A stretch of DNA of 8,185 nucleotides from JBDIAR01 sp039812545 (lineage in GTDB: Bacteria; Actinomycetota; Actinomycetes; Actinomycetales; Dermatophilaceae), in the NCBI GenBank assembly GCA_039812545.1, contig JBDIAR010000152.1:1-8185 (forward strand), written 5' to 3'. Shown here piece after piece: positions 1 through 6,715 of this stretch. Position numbers and translations under genes: made by a program. Positions within the stretch are counted from its first letter, which is position 1; the number at the start of each line of letters is the position of its first letter. Below the pieces are notes generated by a model that was given only the letters and a program-made list of their open reading frames with translations, was not told the origin of the DNA and made no database searches.

Positions 1-671
1 GGGGCAAGGACCGATCCGCCGTCGTGGCCTGCGTGATGGGCGAGGGGCTCATCGAAACCTTCCGGGCGGCCGGCGCGGTGGTCGTCAGGTCCGCCCCCGG
101 AGCGCGAGCCTCCACCGGCGCGATTCTGACGGCCGCGCGGTCGAGCGCCGCGGAGTCGATCATCCTGTTGCCCAACGACAAGGACACCCGGCTGGTCGCC
201 GACGCCGCCGCCGAACTCCTTGAGGCCTCCGGTGTCTCGGCGCGGGTCGTCCCGACGCTCGCGGTCGTCCAAGGGCTCGCCGCGCTCGCCGTCCACGATC
301 CCGGCGCCGCGCTCGCCGACGCGGTGGCCTCGATGACCGCGGCCGCCGACCACACCCGGTACGCCACGGTGAGCATCGCGACCCGAGCCGCGCGGACGGC
401 GGCGGGCTGGTGCGCCGAGGGAGATGTGCTGGGGTTCGTCGACGGCGATATCGCGGTCATCGGTCAGGAGGCTGCCACCGTCGCCGGTCAGGTTCTGGCC
501 CTGCTGCTGGCCGACGGCGGCGAGTTGCTCACCGTCGTCGGCGGGGCGGACGCCTCCCCGCGGCTGGTCGAGGCGGTGGTCTCGGCGGCCCGGTTGCGTC
601 GTCGGGGGCTGGAGATCACGACGATCGACGGTGCCCAGCCGATCCACCTGCTGCTCCTCGGGCTTGAGTGA
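1..671 (+). CDS. DAK-phosphatase / FakA-like protein, C-terminal part (5' end outside the window)
   Basis: The frame is open from base 3 to a TGA at 669-671 and runs off the left edge, so about 222 C-terminal residues are present. The protein resembles the C-terminal, DegV-like half of the DAK/YloV (fatty acid kinase FakA-type) family. The landmarks are an IILLPNDKDT segment (the family has ILPNNKN), VVPTLAVVQGLAAL (family VVPTKSIPQGIAAL), a GDVLGFVDGDIAVIG segment and ELLTVVGGADA near the end. In Firmicutes, FakA phosphorylates FakB-bound fatty acids. The role of the actinobacterial homologues is less certain, and the kinase (DhaL-like) domain is not in view here. The gene sits 25 bp upstream of recG; a DAK-like gene beside recG is also the arrangement in Mycobacterium tuberculosis (Rv2974c/Rv2973c). 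A GTG at 24 could serve as a start, but the homologous sequence continues upstream of it, so I treat the gene as truncated by the window edge. Confidence 0.8.
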   Translation, partial: GKDRSAVVACVMGEGLIETFRAAGAVVVRSAPGARASTGAILTAARSSAAESIILLPNDKDTRLVADAAAELLEASGVSARVVPTLAVVQGLAALAVHDPGAALADAVASMTAAADHTRYATVSIATRAARTAAGWCAEGDVLGFVDGDIAVIGQEAATVAGQVLALLLADGGELLTVVGGADASPRLVEAVVSAARLRRRGLEITTIDGAQPIHLLLLGLE

Positions 672-696
672 CGAGCGGCGGGGCGGTGGGATCACG

Positions 697-2928
697 ATGA
701 GCAGAACGAACCGGGACCTCTCGGGTCTGACGGAGTGGACGCCGTTGCGGGCCGTCATGTCCGCGAGGGAGGCCAAGCGGTTCGCCGAGTCCCGCGAGCA
801 GATCACGACCGTCGCCGATCTGCTGGAGACCGCCCCGAAGAGTTACCTCAACCAGGACGAGGCCACCGATTTCCGGACCCTGGTCGAGGGGGAGCGGGCC
901 ACCGTCGTCGCCGAGGTGCTGGATGCGAAGACCCAGCGGATGCGCCAGCGGGCCGGGTCGCTGTTGCTCGTCACGCTCGGCGACAGTCGTGGCGGGACCC
1001 TCAAGCTGACCTTCTTCAAACCGTTCGGGCACCAGGACAAGCTCGTCCCGGGCCGGCGAGGCGTGTTCAACGGCGTGGTCTCCTCGTTCCGTCACGAGTT
1101 GCAGCTCACCCACCCCGACTACGCCATGCTGGACGACGCCACGGACAGCGGGCTCGCCGCCTGGCGGGGCTATCTGCTGCCCATTTACCGTGAAACCGGC
1201 GGCAACCCGAGCCCCGCGATCCGGCGAGCCGTCATGGTCTGCCTCCAGATGGCTCGGCTGAGCGAGCCGGTGCCCGAGCAGGTGTATGCCGGACGAGGGT
1301 TGCTCTCCCACCGCGACGCATTGTGGGCGGTACACCGCCCGGCGACGCGCGAGGAGGCCCGGGAGGGCACCCGGCGACTGCGCTACGACGAGGCGCTGAC
1401 CCTGCAGGTCATCATCGCCCGGCGACGGGCCGAGTTGGCGGGCATCCGCACCACCGCTCGGGTGGCCCGACCCGACGGGCTGCTCGCCGCGTTCGACGCC
1501 GAGTTGCCGTATGCCTTGACGGCGGGACAGCGGGCCGCCGGCGAACAGATCTTCGCCGATCTGGCCCGGCCGACCCCGATGCACCGGCTCCTGCAGGGCG
1601 AGGTGGGTTCGGGCAAGACCGTGGTCGCGCTACGCGCCATGCTGGCCATGGTCGACGCCGGGGCCCAGGCCGCTTTGCTCGCGCCCACCGAGGTGCTGGC
1701 CGCGCAACACCTGCGGTCGATCCGGCAGCTGCTGGGTGACCTCTCCCTCGGCGGCTTGTTCGGTGGATTTGACGGATTCGACGGATTCGGCGGACCGGTG
1801 GGGACGAAGGTCGTTCTGCTCACCGGCAGCCAGTCGGTCGCGGCCCGGCGTCAAGCGCTGGCGGACGCGGCCAGCGGCGCGGCGGGGATCGTCGTGGGAA
1901 CCCATGCCCTGATCCAGCGCGACGTCCAGTTCGCCGACCTCGGCCTCGTCGTCGTGGACGAGCAGCACCGTTTCGGCGTCGAACAACGTGACGCCCTGCG
2001 CGACAAGGGAATCACGCCCCCGCATACCCTCGTCATGACGGCGACACCGATCCCACGCACGGTGGCCATGACGGTGTTCGGCGACCTGGAGACCACCACG
2101 CTGCGCGAGTTGCCGTCGGGTCGGATCCCGATCACGACGCATGTCGTCGACGAGAGTATGCCGGGCTGGTTCGACCGGGTCTGGGCCCGCGTGGGGGAGG
2201 AGGTGCGCGCCGCCCGGCAGGTGTTCGTCGTCGCCCCGAAGATCGGGGACAGCGAGGACGACACCGCCGAGGCCGACGCCGAGCTCACCGGATCGGACCA
2301 GGACGAGCGTCACCCGCCGCGAGGGGTCTACGAGATCGCCGCGCTCTTGGCGGCCCGCCCGGAACTCGACGGGGTGCGCATCGGGGTTCTGCACGGCCGG
2401 TTGGACGCCGAGTCGAAGGAAACCGTGATGACGGCGTTCGCCGCGGGCGCCCTCGACGTCCTGGTCGCCACGACCGTGATCGAGGTCGGCGTGGACGTGC
2501 CGAACGCGACCCTCATGGTGGTGATCGACGCCGACCGGTTCGGGGTGTCCCAGTTGCACCAGCTACGGGGCCGGATCGGGCGGGGCGAACACCCGGGCCT
2601 GTGCCTGTTGACCACCCGCTCGCAGCAGCCCGCGGCCCGCGAGCGACTGGCCGCGGTCGCATCCACCACCGACGGGTTCCGGCTGGCCGAACTCGACGTC
2701 CGGCAGCGCCGCGAGGGCGATGTCCTTGGGGCCCGGCAGAGCGGTCGTTCTTCCCTGCGGTTCCTGCGGGTCACCCATCCCGAGGACGAGGTGCTGATCG
2801 CATGGGCTCGCGCGGACGCCACCGCGATCGTCGCGAAGGATCCGCAGCTCGACCAGCACGTGGACCTGGACCTTCGGGTTCGCACCCGATTGGACGCCGA
2901 ACAAGCGGCCTACCTGGACCGGGGGTGA
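697..2928 (+). CDS. recG: ATP-dependent DNA helicase RecG
   Basis: RecG is an SF2 branch-migrating helicase that remodels stalled forks and Holliday junctions. The 743-residue length is normal for actinobacteria. The wedge/OB domain covers roughly residues 60-170. Helicase motifs follow in order: Walker A GEVGSGKT at 301-308, DEQH box at 421-424, TATP at 448-451, GVLHGRLD, the ATTVIEVGVDVPNA segment and QLRGRIGRG at about 622-630. The ATG at 697 is chosen because the frame continues open upstream only as a shadow of the previous gene. A GGTGGG lies 6 bases before this ATG, and RecG homology starts soon after it. Two insertions look lineage-specific: a glycine/phenylalanine tract at about residues 353-367, encoded by a 9-bp tandem repeat, and an acidic linker rich in D and E between the two RecA lobes. 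The stop codon lies 7 bp before rsmD, and the two genes are probably co-transcribed. Confidence 0.96.
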   Translation: MSRTNRDLSGLTEWTPLRAVMSAREAKRFAESREQITTVADLLETAPKSYLNQDEATDFRTLVEGERATVVAEVLDAKTQRMRQRAGSLLLVTLGDSRGGTLKLTFFKPFGHQDKLVPGRRGVFNGVVSSFRHELQLTHPDYAMLDDATDSGLAAWRGYLLPIYRETGGNPSPAIRRAVMVCLQMARLSEPVPEQVYAGRGLLSHRDALWAVHRPATREEAREGTRRLRYDEALTLQVIIARRRAELAGIRTTARVARPDGLLAAFDAELPYALTAGQRAAGEQIFADLARPTPMHRLLQGEVGSGKTVVALRAMLAMVDAGAQAALLAPTEVLAAQHLRSIRQLLGDLSLGGLFGGFDGFDGFGGPVGTKVVLLTGSQSVAARRQALADAASGAAGIVVGTHALIQRDVQFADLGLVVVDEQHRFGVEQRDALRDKGITPPHTLVMTATPIPRTVAMTVFGDLETTTLRELPSGRIPITTHVVDESMPGWFDRVWARVGEEVRAARQVFVVAPKIGDSEDDTAEADAELTGSDQDERHPPRGVYEIAALLAARPELDGVRIGVLHGRLDAESKETVMTAFAAGALDVLVATTVIEVGVDVPNATLMVVIDADRFGVSQLHQLRGRIGRGEHPGLCLLTTRSQQPAARERLAAVASTTDGFRLAELDVRQRREGDVLGARQSGRSSLRFLRVTHPEDEVLIAWARADATAIVAKDPQLDQHVDLDLRVRTRLDAEQAAYLDRG
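1765..1791 (+). repeat. 9-bp tandem repeat, three copies, inside recG
   Basis: Three consecutive nine-base units read GGATTTGAC, GGATTCGAC and GGATTCGGC, followed by a further GGA. They encode Gly-Phe-Asp, Gly-Phe-Asp, Gly-Phe-Gly (residues 357-365 of RecG) in a glycine-rich loop between the Walker A region and the DEQH box. The unit is in frame, so gain or loss of copies would lengthen or shorten the loop without a frameshift. Confidence 0.85.
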
Positions 2929-2935
2929 CCCGCCG

Positions 2936-3508
2936 ATGACGCGGATCATCGCGGGGGTCGCGGGGGGCCGACGACTGGCGGCGCCGAAGGGCGATGGCAC
3001 CAGACCGACGGCCGACCGGGTTCGGGAGGCGGTGTTCTCCCGACTGGAACACCGGGGGGTCTTGCCCGGGGCGAGTGTCCTGGACCTGTATGCCGGTTCG
3101 GGCGCCCTGGGCTTGGAGGCGGCCAGCCGCGGCGCCGAGCGGGTCGTCCTCGTGGAGGCGGACCGTCGGGCCGCTGCCGTGGCCCGGGACAATGCCCGAA
3201 CGGTCGGCTTGCCGCAGGTGACGGTCGCGGTCGCCAAGGTGCAGGCATACCTGACGACCGATCCGGCGACGGGGCCATTGGCCGGTCCGGCCGATGTCGT
3301 CTTCGCCGACCCGCCCTATCCGCTGACGGAGGAGGCTCTGGGGCGGATGCTCGCGGCGCTGGTCGCGGGCGGCTGGCTGCGCGCCGGTTCGGTCGTCGTG
3401 GTGGAACGCTCCGCCCGCAGCCCCGAGCCGGGCTGGCCGCCGGGCCTGGTCCTTGACTCGCAGCGTCGCCACGGCGACACGACGATCTGGTATGCCGTGG
3501 CCCAGTGA
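2936..3508 (+). CDS. rsmD: 16S rRNA (guanine(966)-N2)-methyltransferase RsmD
   Basis: RsmD uses S-adenosylmethionine to methylate N2 of G966 in 16S rRNA within the assembling 30S subunit. The 190-residue protein has the family start RIIAG.AGGRRLAAP, then the TRPTADRVREAVFSRL segment (residues 22-37), SAM-binding motif I DLYAGSGALG at 50-59 and the catalytic ADPPYP motif with D125-P-P-Y128. All key residues are intact. The start codon is the ATG 7 bp after the recG stop. A GGGGGTGA that overlaps the recG stop (2921-2928) serves as ribosome-binding site, which implies translational coupling with recG. In many actinobacteria rsmD is followed directly by coaD. Here an opposite-strand methyltransferase gene lies between them, and its stop codon is only 2 bases from the rsmD stop. 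Confidence 0.95.
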   Translation: MTRIIAGVAGGRRLAAPKGDGTRPTADRVREAVFSRLEHRGVLPGASVLDLYAGSGALGLEAASRGAERVVLVEADRRAAAVARDNARTVGLPQVTVAVAKVQAYLTTDPATGPLAGPADVVFADPPYPLTEEALGRMLAALVAGGWLRAGSVVVVERSARSPEPGWPPGLVLDSQRRHGDTTIWYAVAQ

Positions 3509-3510
3509 GG

Positions 3511-4293
3511 TCAGGCCTTGCGCAACTTCAGGAACATGCTCGGCCCGAAGTCCAGCGGCGCCAGCGGCCTTTGCAGGGCCCGCTCGACGGCAAGCATGAT
3601 CGCGCCGGGCACGTACTGCTTGATCTTGGGGCTGCGCAGGTTGGACACCGACAGCTTGCGCTCCAGGACCAGCCCGGCGTCGGCGAGTTGGCCGGTGACG
3701 GTGGAGACATTGTGGTTGACGAAGTTGATCGGCGCTTCGCCGTCCTCGCGGGCGTTGTCGACATTGACCGGGATCGGTGTGGTCGGCAGCTTCTCCCGGT
3801 TCTTCAGGGCCCGCAGCCGGTTGACCGCGTGGCCGGCGTTGGCCACCTCGATGATGGCGACGCCGTGGTGGGCGAGGACTCGGCTGATCTCCGCGAAGGC
3901 CTTGGTCGGATCCGGCAGGTGGTGCATGACCCGCACCATGGTCACCAGGTCCAGCTCGCCGTCGGCGAATTCCAGCGCCTCGGCCTGCATCCGACGGGCC
4001 GCGATGTCGGTGCCCGCCAGGACCTCCACCGACGCGTCGAGCTGGGTCTGGCTCGGGTCGGTGAGGGTGACCTGGTCGGCATACTCCCGCAGCAGCAGGC
4101 ACAGCCGGCCGAACCCGCCACCGATGTCCGCGGCGTGCCGGAAGTGCTCCGGGCCGATGAGGTCGCGGATCGCGGCCTGCTCGGCGGCGTTCTCATAGTC
4201 GCGGCCGGTCCAATACGTCGTGTAGTCGTACCCACGGTCGTACTGATCGGCGTCGATCTTCGGCTGGTCCTGCGGATTCGGCATGTCGGTCAC
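3511..4293 (-). CDS. Class I SAM-dependent methyltransferase (substrate unknown)
   Basis: This is a 260-residue protein with a Rossmann-type methyltransferase fold. Motif I is ADIGGGFGRL with D56 and the glycines at 58-60 and 62. A TDPSQTQL acidic strand follows, then the GELDLVTMVRVMHHLPDP motif II/III region and an EISRVLAHHGVAIIEVAN strand of the Methyltransf_11/25 kind. An aromatic segment (YDYTTYWTGRDYE) precedes the domain, as in a group of uncharacterised bacterial methyltransferases. The substrate cannot be read from the sequence. I choose GTG at 4293 (MTDMPNPQ). No Shine-Dalgarno is present, but a TAGGCT -10 lies 7 bases upstream, which fits a leaderless mRNA. ATG at 4284 is the alternative. 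The frame stays open to 4434, but that would overlap the coaD start and adds only low-complexity sequence. The gene converges on rsmD and diverges from coaD. Confidence 0.85.
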   Translation of the reverse strand: MTDMPNPQDQPKIDADQYDRGYDYTTYWTGRDYENAAEQAAIRDLIGPEHFRHAADIGGGFGRLCLLLREYADQVTLTDPSQTQLDASVEVLAGTDIAARRMQAEALEFADGELDLVTMVRVMHHLPDPTKAFAEISRVLAHHGVAIIEVANAGHAVNRLRALKNREKLPTTPIPVNVDNAREDGEAPINFVNHNVSTVTGQLADAGLVLERKLSVSNLRSPKIKQYVPGAIMLAVERALQRPLAPLDFGPSMFLKLRKA

Positions 4294-4300
4294 GCGGGTA

Positions 4301-4306
4301 AGCCTA
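4301..4306 (-). promoter_or_regulatory. Probable -10 element for a leaderless methyltransferase transcript
   Basis: On the minus strand the hexamer TAGGCT fits the actinobacterial -10 pattern TANNNT. Seven bases separate it from the GTG at 4293, so transcription would begin at or next to the start codon, as in the leaderless mRNAs common in actinobacteria. No clear TTGACA-like -35 is present at the expected distance. This is inference from spacing only. Confidence 0.45.
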
Positions 4307-4352
4307 ATGCCGCCCGCTCGCCCCGTACCCGCGGTCGCCCGCCCTCCCGGCC

Positions 4353-4415
4353 GCTGGCACCGGCACGCGGACACCGGCATACGCACAACGGGCAGACGAG
4401 CCACTGGCATACTGA
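4353..4415 (+). repeat. Cluster of short GGCA-type repeats upstream of coaD
   Basis: The gap between the divergent methyltransferase and coaD genes holds a series of related words on the plus strand: CTGGCACC (4353), CCGGCACG (4361), CCGGCATACG (4375), CGGGCAGACG (4389) and CTGGCATACTG (4404). The two copies of GGCATAC (4376 and 4406) are exactly 30 bp apart, about three helical turns. The CATACT within the last copy (4408-4413) is 8 bases from the coaD ATG and could act as a weak -10 for a leaderless coaD mRNA. An operator role is possible, but nothing beyond the repetition supports it. Confidence 0.35.
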
Positions 4416-4421
4416 CGCAGC

Positions 4422-4997
4422 ATGACGAGCTCACCGACGAACCCCGTCGCCGACCCCGGCCCGGCCAACACCGGCGGCCCCCGGATCTGCGTGTGCCCCG
4501 GCTCGTACGACCCGGTCACCAACGGGCATCTGGATGTGATCGCCCGCAGTGCGGAGCTGTTCGACGAAGTCGTCGTCGTCATCCTCTACAACCCGAACAA
4601 GGCCAGTGGGCTGTTCACCGCGCCCGAGCGGCGTGACCTGGTCCTCGCCGCCCTGCGAGAGGTGCCCGGCGGTGACCGGGTCCGCGTCGAGCTGTTCGCG
4701 AATATGTTGTTGGTCGAGGCGTGCCGGGAACTCGGGGCCACGGCGATCGTCAAGGGACTGCGCAGCGGCACCGACTTCGCATACGAACTGCCGATGGCCC
4801 ACATGAACCGCCATCTCACCGGGATCGAGACGGTCTTCCTTCCCGGCAACCCGGCATACGAGCACGTGTCGAGCTCGCTGATCAAGGAGGTCGTGCGGTT
4901 CGGCGGCGACGTGACCGGCATGGTTCCCGACCACGTGCTCGCGGCCCTGCGCGAGCGGGTGGCGCGTGATTTTGGGCCGGGTCCCCAGGTCCGGTAA
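4422..4997 (+). CDS. coaD: Phosphopantetheine adenylyltransferase (CoaD)
   Basis: CoaD transfers AMP from ATP to 4'-phosphopantetheine, giving dephospho-CoA in the penultimate step of cytoplasmic coenzyme A synthesis. The nucleotidyltransferase signature PGSYDPVTNGHLDVI is at residues 26-40, with the (T/H)xGH motif as T33-N-G-H36. The other conserved blocks are LYNPNK, AIVKGLRSGTDFAYE, MNRHL and the SSSLIKEV motif at 150-157, ending in FGGDVTGMVP. The protein is 191 residues, against about 160 for typical CoaD. The excess is a Pro/Ser/Asn-rich extension of about 20 residues before the first strand. The ATG at 4422 has no clear ribosome-binding site, so it may be leaderless, or translation may start further in; no in-frame ATG lies between 4422 and the core fold. 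All catalytic residues are intact. Confidence 0.95.
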   Translation: MTSSPTNPVADPGPANTGGPRICVCPGSYDPVTNGHLDVIARSAELFDEVVVVILYNPNKASGLFTAPERRDLVLAALREVPGGDRVRVELFANMLLVEACRELGATAIVKGLRSGTDFAYELPMAHMNRHLTGIETVFLPGNPAYEHVSSSLIKEVVRFGGDVTGMVPDHVLAALRERVARDFGPGPQVR

Positions 4998-5000
4998 TCT
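4972..5000 (+). promoter_or_regulatory. Candidate promoter for the DUF177-rpmF-rnc-mutM operon
   Basis: TTGGGC at 4972-4977 and TAATCT at 4995-5000 are separated by exactly 17 bases. The -10 matches TANNNT and overlaps the coaD stop codon; the -35 keeps only the TTG core. Initiation near 5007 would leave a leader of about 54 bases before the DUF177 start. The element would let the ribosome-related operon be transcribed independently of coaD. It is predicted from sequence only. Confidence 0.4.
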
Positions 5001-5060
5001 TGCCCGTCGGTCTACGTCCGCTCGGGCGCCGACCAACCCGTCACCGTTTCGTGTGGAGCA

Positions 5061-5654
5061 ATGAACCGCCTCGACCCTCGCCAGCCCATGGTCTTCGACA
5101 CCCGGGACCTCAGCAGGCGACCGGGTACGCAGCTGGATCTGACCCGCACGATCGAACTCGACGAAGACTTCGGGACCGAAGTCGTCGCCGTGCCGAGTGG
5201 TCGTGACCTGGACGTCGAGCTCCGTCTCGAATCCGTCCAGGAGGGCGTCCTGGTGACCGGGTCGGTCGAATCTCGTGCGAACGGTGCCTGCGTGCGGTGC
5301 CTGGAGCCGGTCGAATTGCCTGTGCAGACCCGGTTTCAGGAGCTGTTCGCCTACGCCGATCGGGCGGCGCACCATCATGAGGTGGACGCCGACTCGGACG
5401 AGGCCGAGGTGTACGAACTCGTGGACGATCTGATCGATCTGCGACCCGTACTCCGGGACGCTGTGGTGACCGCCCTGCCGTTCCAGCCGGTATGCCGGGA
5501 GGACTGCCCGGGTTTGTGCGCTCAGTGCGGACAGCCCTTGGCCGAAGCCCCGGACCACCGGCACGAGACCCTCGACCCGCGGTGGGCGGCCCTCCAGGCC
5601 CTCACCACGAGCCGCCGGTCGGACGACGAACGCGACGAATCCTCGCTCGCGTAG
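5061..5654 (+). CDS. yceD: YceD/DUF177 family protein (large-subunit rRNA metabolism)
   Basis: This 197-residue protein belongs to the DUF177/YceD family, which is usually encoded directly upstream of rpmF. The plant chloroplast homologue is needed for 23S rRNA accumulation; the bacterial role is thought to be in large-subunit rRNA processing or stability. Visible features are the N-terminal LDTR-like start (MVFDTRDLSRRPGT), an ESVQEGVLVTGSVES strand, the CxxC pair C77/C80 in ACVRCLEPVELP, and a second cysteine group at C145, C149, C153 and C156 in the VCREDCPGLCAQCGQPL segment. That group is followed by the conserved DPRWAALQAL. The cysteines suggest metal binding, as in other Gram-positive members. 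ATG 5061 is chosen because the family N-terminus starts there; a GGAG lies very close upstream. A later ATG at 5088 is less likely. rpmF begins 31 bp after the stop. Confidence 0.9.
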   Translation: MNRLDPRQPMVFDTRDLSRRPGTQLDLTRTIELDEDFGTEVVAVPSGRDLDVELRLESVQEGVLVTGSVESRANGACVRCLEPVELPVQTRFQELFAYADRAAHHHEVDADSDEAEVYELVDDLIDLRPVLRDAVVTALPFQPVCREDCPGLCAQCGQPLAEAPDHRHETLDPRWAALQALTTSRRSDDERDESSLA

Positions 5655-5685
5655 ACGTCCGGCCCAGACCAGATAGGAAACCGAC

Positions 5686-5880
5686 GTGGCTGTCCCCAAG
5701 CGGAGGATGTCCCGCTCCAACACCCGCTCGCGCCGCGCCAATTGGAAGGCGACCGCGACGACCGTGACGCCGTGCCCGCAGTGCCGCCAGCCGAAGCAGC
5801 CGCACATCGCCTGCCCGAGCTGCGGCACGTACAACGGCCGGCAGTACGTCGAGGCAGAGCGCACGGAACACCAGGGCTGA
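5686..5880 (+). CDS. rpmF: 50S ribosomal protein L32, zinc-binding type
   Basis: L32 is a small protein of the large ribosomal subunit. The 64-residue product begins AVPKRRMSRSNTRSRRANW, the diagnostic L32 N-terminus. It carries two CxxC pairs, C30/C33 and C43/C46, which make it the zinc-binding (C+) form; the zinc-independent, Zur-regulated paralogues of some actinobacteria lack these cysteines. The start is GTG at 5686, preceded by AGGAAA at 5675-5680 with a 5-base gap. The gene lies between DUF177 and rnc in one tight operon, linking a ribosomal protein to two factors of rRNA metabolism. The rnc start follows 16 bp after the stop. There is nothing unusual in the sequence, and zinc-limited regulation is not expected for this form. 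Confidence 0.97.
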   Translation: MAVPKRRMSRSNTRSRRANWKATATTVTPCPQCRQPKQPHIACPSCGTYNGRQYVEAERTEHQG

Positions 5881-5896
5881 GAGGAGCCCGCGAATC

Positions 5897-6715
5897 GTGG
5901 CCTCCACACGCGCGCCGGATTCCGACGCCCACGGCGTCGCCGGCCTGGCCCGATTCGTCGGACCCCTCGCCGACCATCTCGAGCAGATGGTCGGCCAGAG
6001 GCTCGACGAGTCGTTGCTCACCAGAGCACTGACCCACCGCTCTTTCGCGTACGAGAACGGCGGCCTCCCGCACAACGAGCGGTTGGAGTTCCTCGGCGAC
6101 TCCGTGCTCGGCCTGGTCATCACCGACACCCTGTATGCCGCGCACCCCGACCTGCCCGAGGGGCAGCTCGCCAAGCTGCGGGCCGCCGTGGTCCGTATGC
6201 CGGCCCTGGCCGGCGTGGCTCGGACCATCGGCTTGGGCGATCACATCCTCCTCGGCAAGGGTGAGGAGGCCACCGGCGGGCGGGACAAGGCGTCGATTCT
6301 CGCCGACACGCTTGAGGCGCTGATCGGGACCATCTACCTCAGTTGTGGGTTGTCGGCCGCCACCGGTTTCATCCACACCCTCTTCGACCCGCTCCTGGAG
6401 GAGTCGGCGGGGCTGGGTGCCGGGTTGGACTGGAAGACCTCGCTGCAGGAACTGGCCGCCGAAATGGACCTCCGCGCGCCGGAATACGCCGTCGACCAAG
6501 AGGGCCCGGATCACGAGAAGACCTTCCACGCCCGCGCCATCGTCAGCGACGAGGAACTGGGTACCGGCTCCGGGCGCAGCAAGAAGGAGGCCGAGCAGAA
6601 GGCCGCCAAGAAGGCGTGGCGGGCGTTGGACGCGCGGCGGGCGCTGGTGGACGCCCGCGGTCAGGTTTCGGTCGCCGCGGACGCGCCGGGCGACGAGACG
6701 CCGACGGGTGCCTGA
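5897..6715 (+). CDS. rnc: Ribonuclease III
   Basis: RNase III is a Mg2+-dependent endonuclease that cuts double-stranded RNA, including the stems flanking 16S and 23S rRNA precursors. The 272-residue protein has an endonuclease domain (about residues 20-170) with the signature ERLEFLGDSVLG at 61-72. The metal-binding residues equivalent to E. coli E38, E41, D45, D114 and E117 are E61, E64, D68, D137 and E140, all present with correct spacing. A C-terminal dsRNA-binding domain follows (about 175-250), ending in the GSGRSKKEAEQKAAKKAW helix. A 20-residue N-terminal extension and a C-terminal tail of about 25 residues are longer than in E. coli (226 residues) but common in actinobacteria. The start is GTG 5897, with GAGGAG at 5881-5886 upstream at a rather long 10-base spacing. 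The stop overlaps mutM by 8 bases. Confidence 0.96.
   Translation: MASTRAPDSDAHGVAGLARFVGPLADHLEQMVGQRLDESLLTRALTHRSFAYENGGLPHNERLEFLGDSVLGLVITDTLYAAHPDLPEGQLAKLRAAVVRMPALAGVARTIGLGDHILLGKGEEATGGRDKASILADTLEALIGTIYLSCGLSAATGFIHTLFDPLLEESAGLGAGLDWKTSLQELAAEMDLRAPEYAVDQEGPDHEKTFHARAIVSDEELGTGSGRSKKEAEQKAAKKAWRALDARRALVDARGQVSVAADAPGDETPTGA

Noticed and set aside
424..696. Upstream extension of recG
   Set aside because: This part is the shadow of the DAK-like gene in another frame; RecG homology and a plausible ribosome-binding site fit the ATG at 697.
3497..3530. Terminator between the convergent rsmD and methyltransferase genes
   Set aside because: Only trivial GGCC-type symmetry is present; there is no stem long enough and no T-tract on either strand.
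2771..4102. Long open frames antisense to the genes, for example minus 4102-2771, 5909-4431 and 6955-5522
   Set aside because: High GC makes long antisense frames common. The translations are rich in Arg, Pro and Gly with no recognisable domains, and each lies opposite firmly identified genes.
4291..4310. IdeR/DtxR-like iron box upstream of the methyltransferase (TTAGGCTTACC on the minus strand)
   Set aside because: Eleven bases resemble the core of the consensus, but both outer flanks fail to match. The same bases are better explained as a -10 element.
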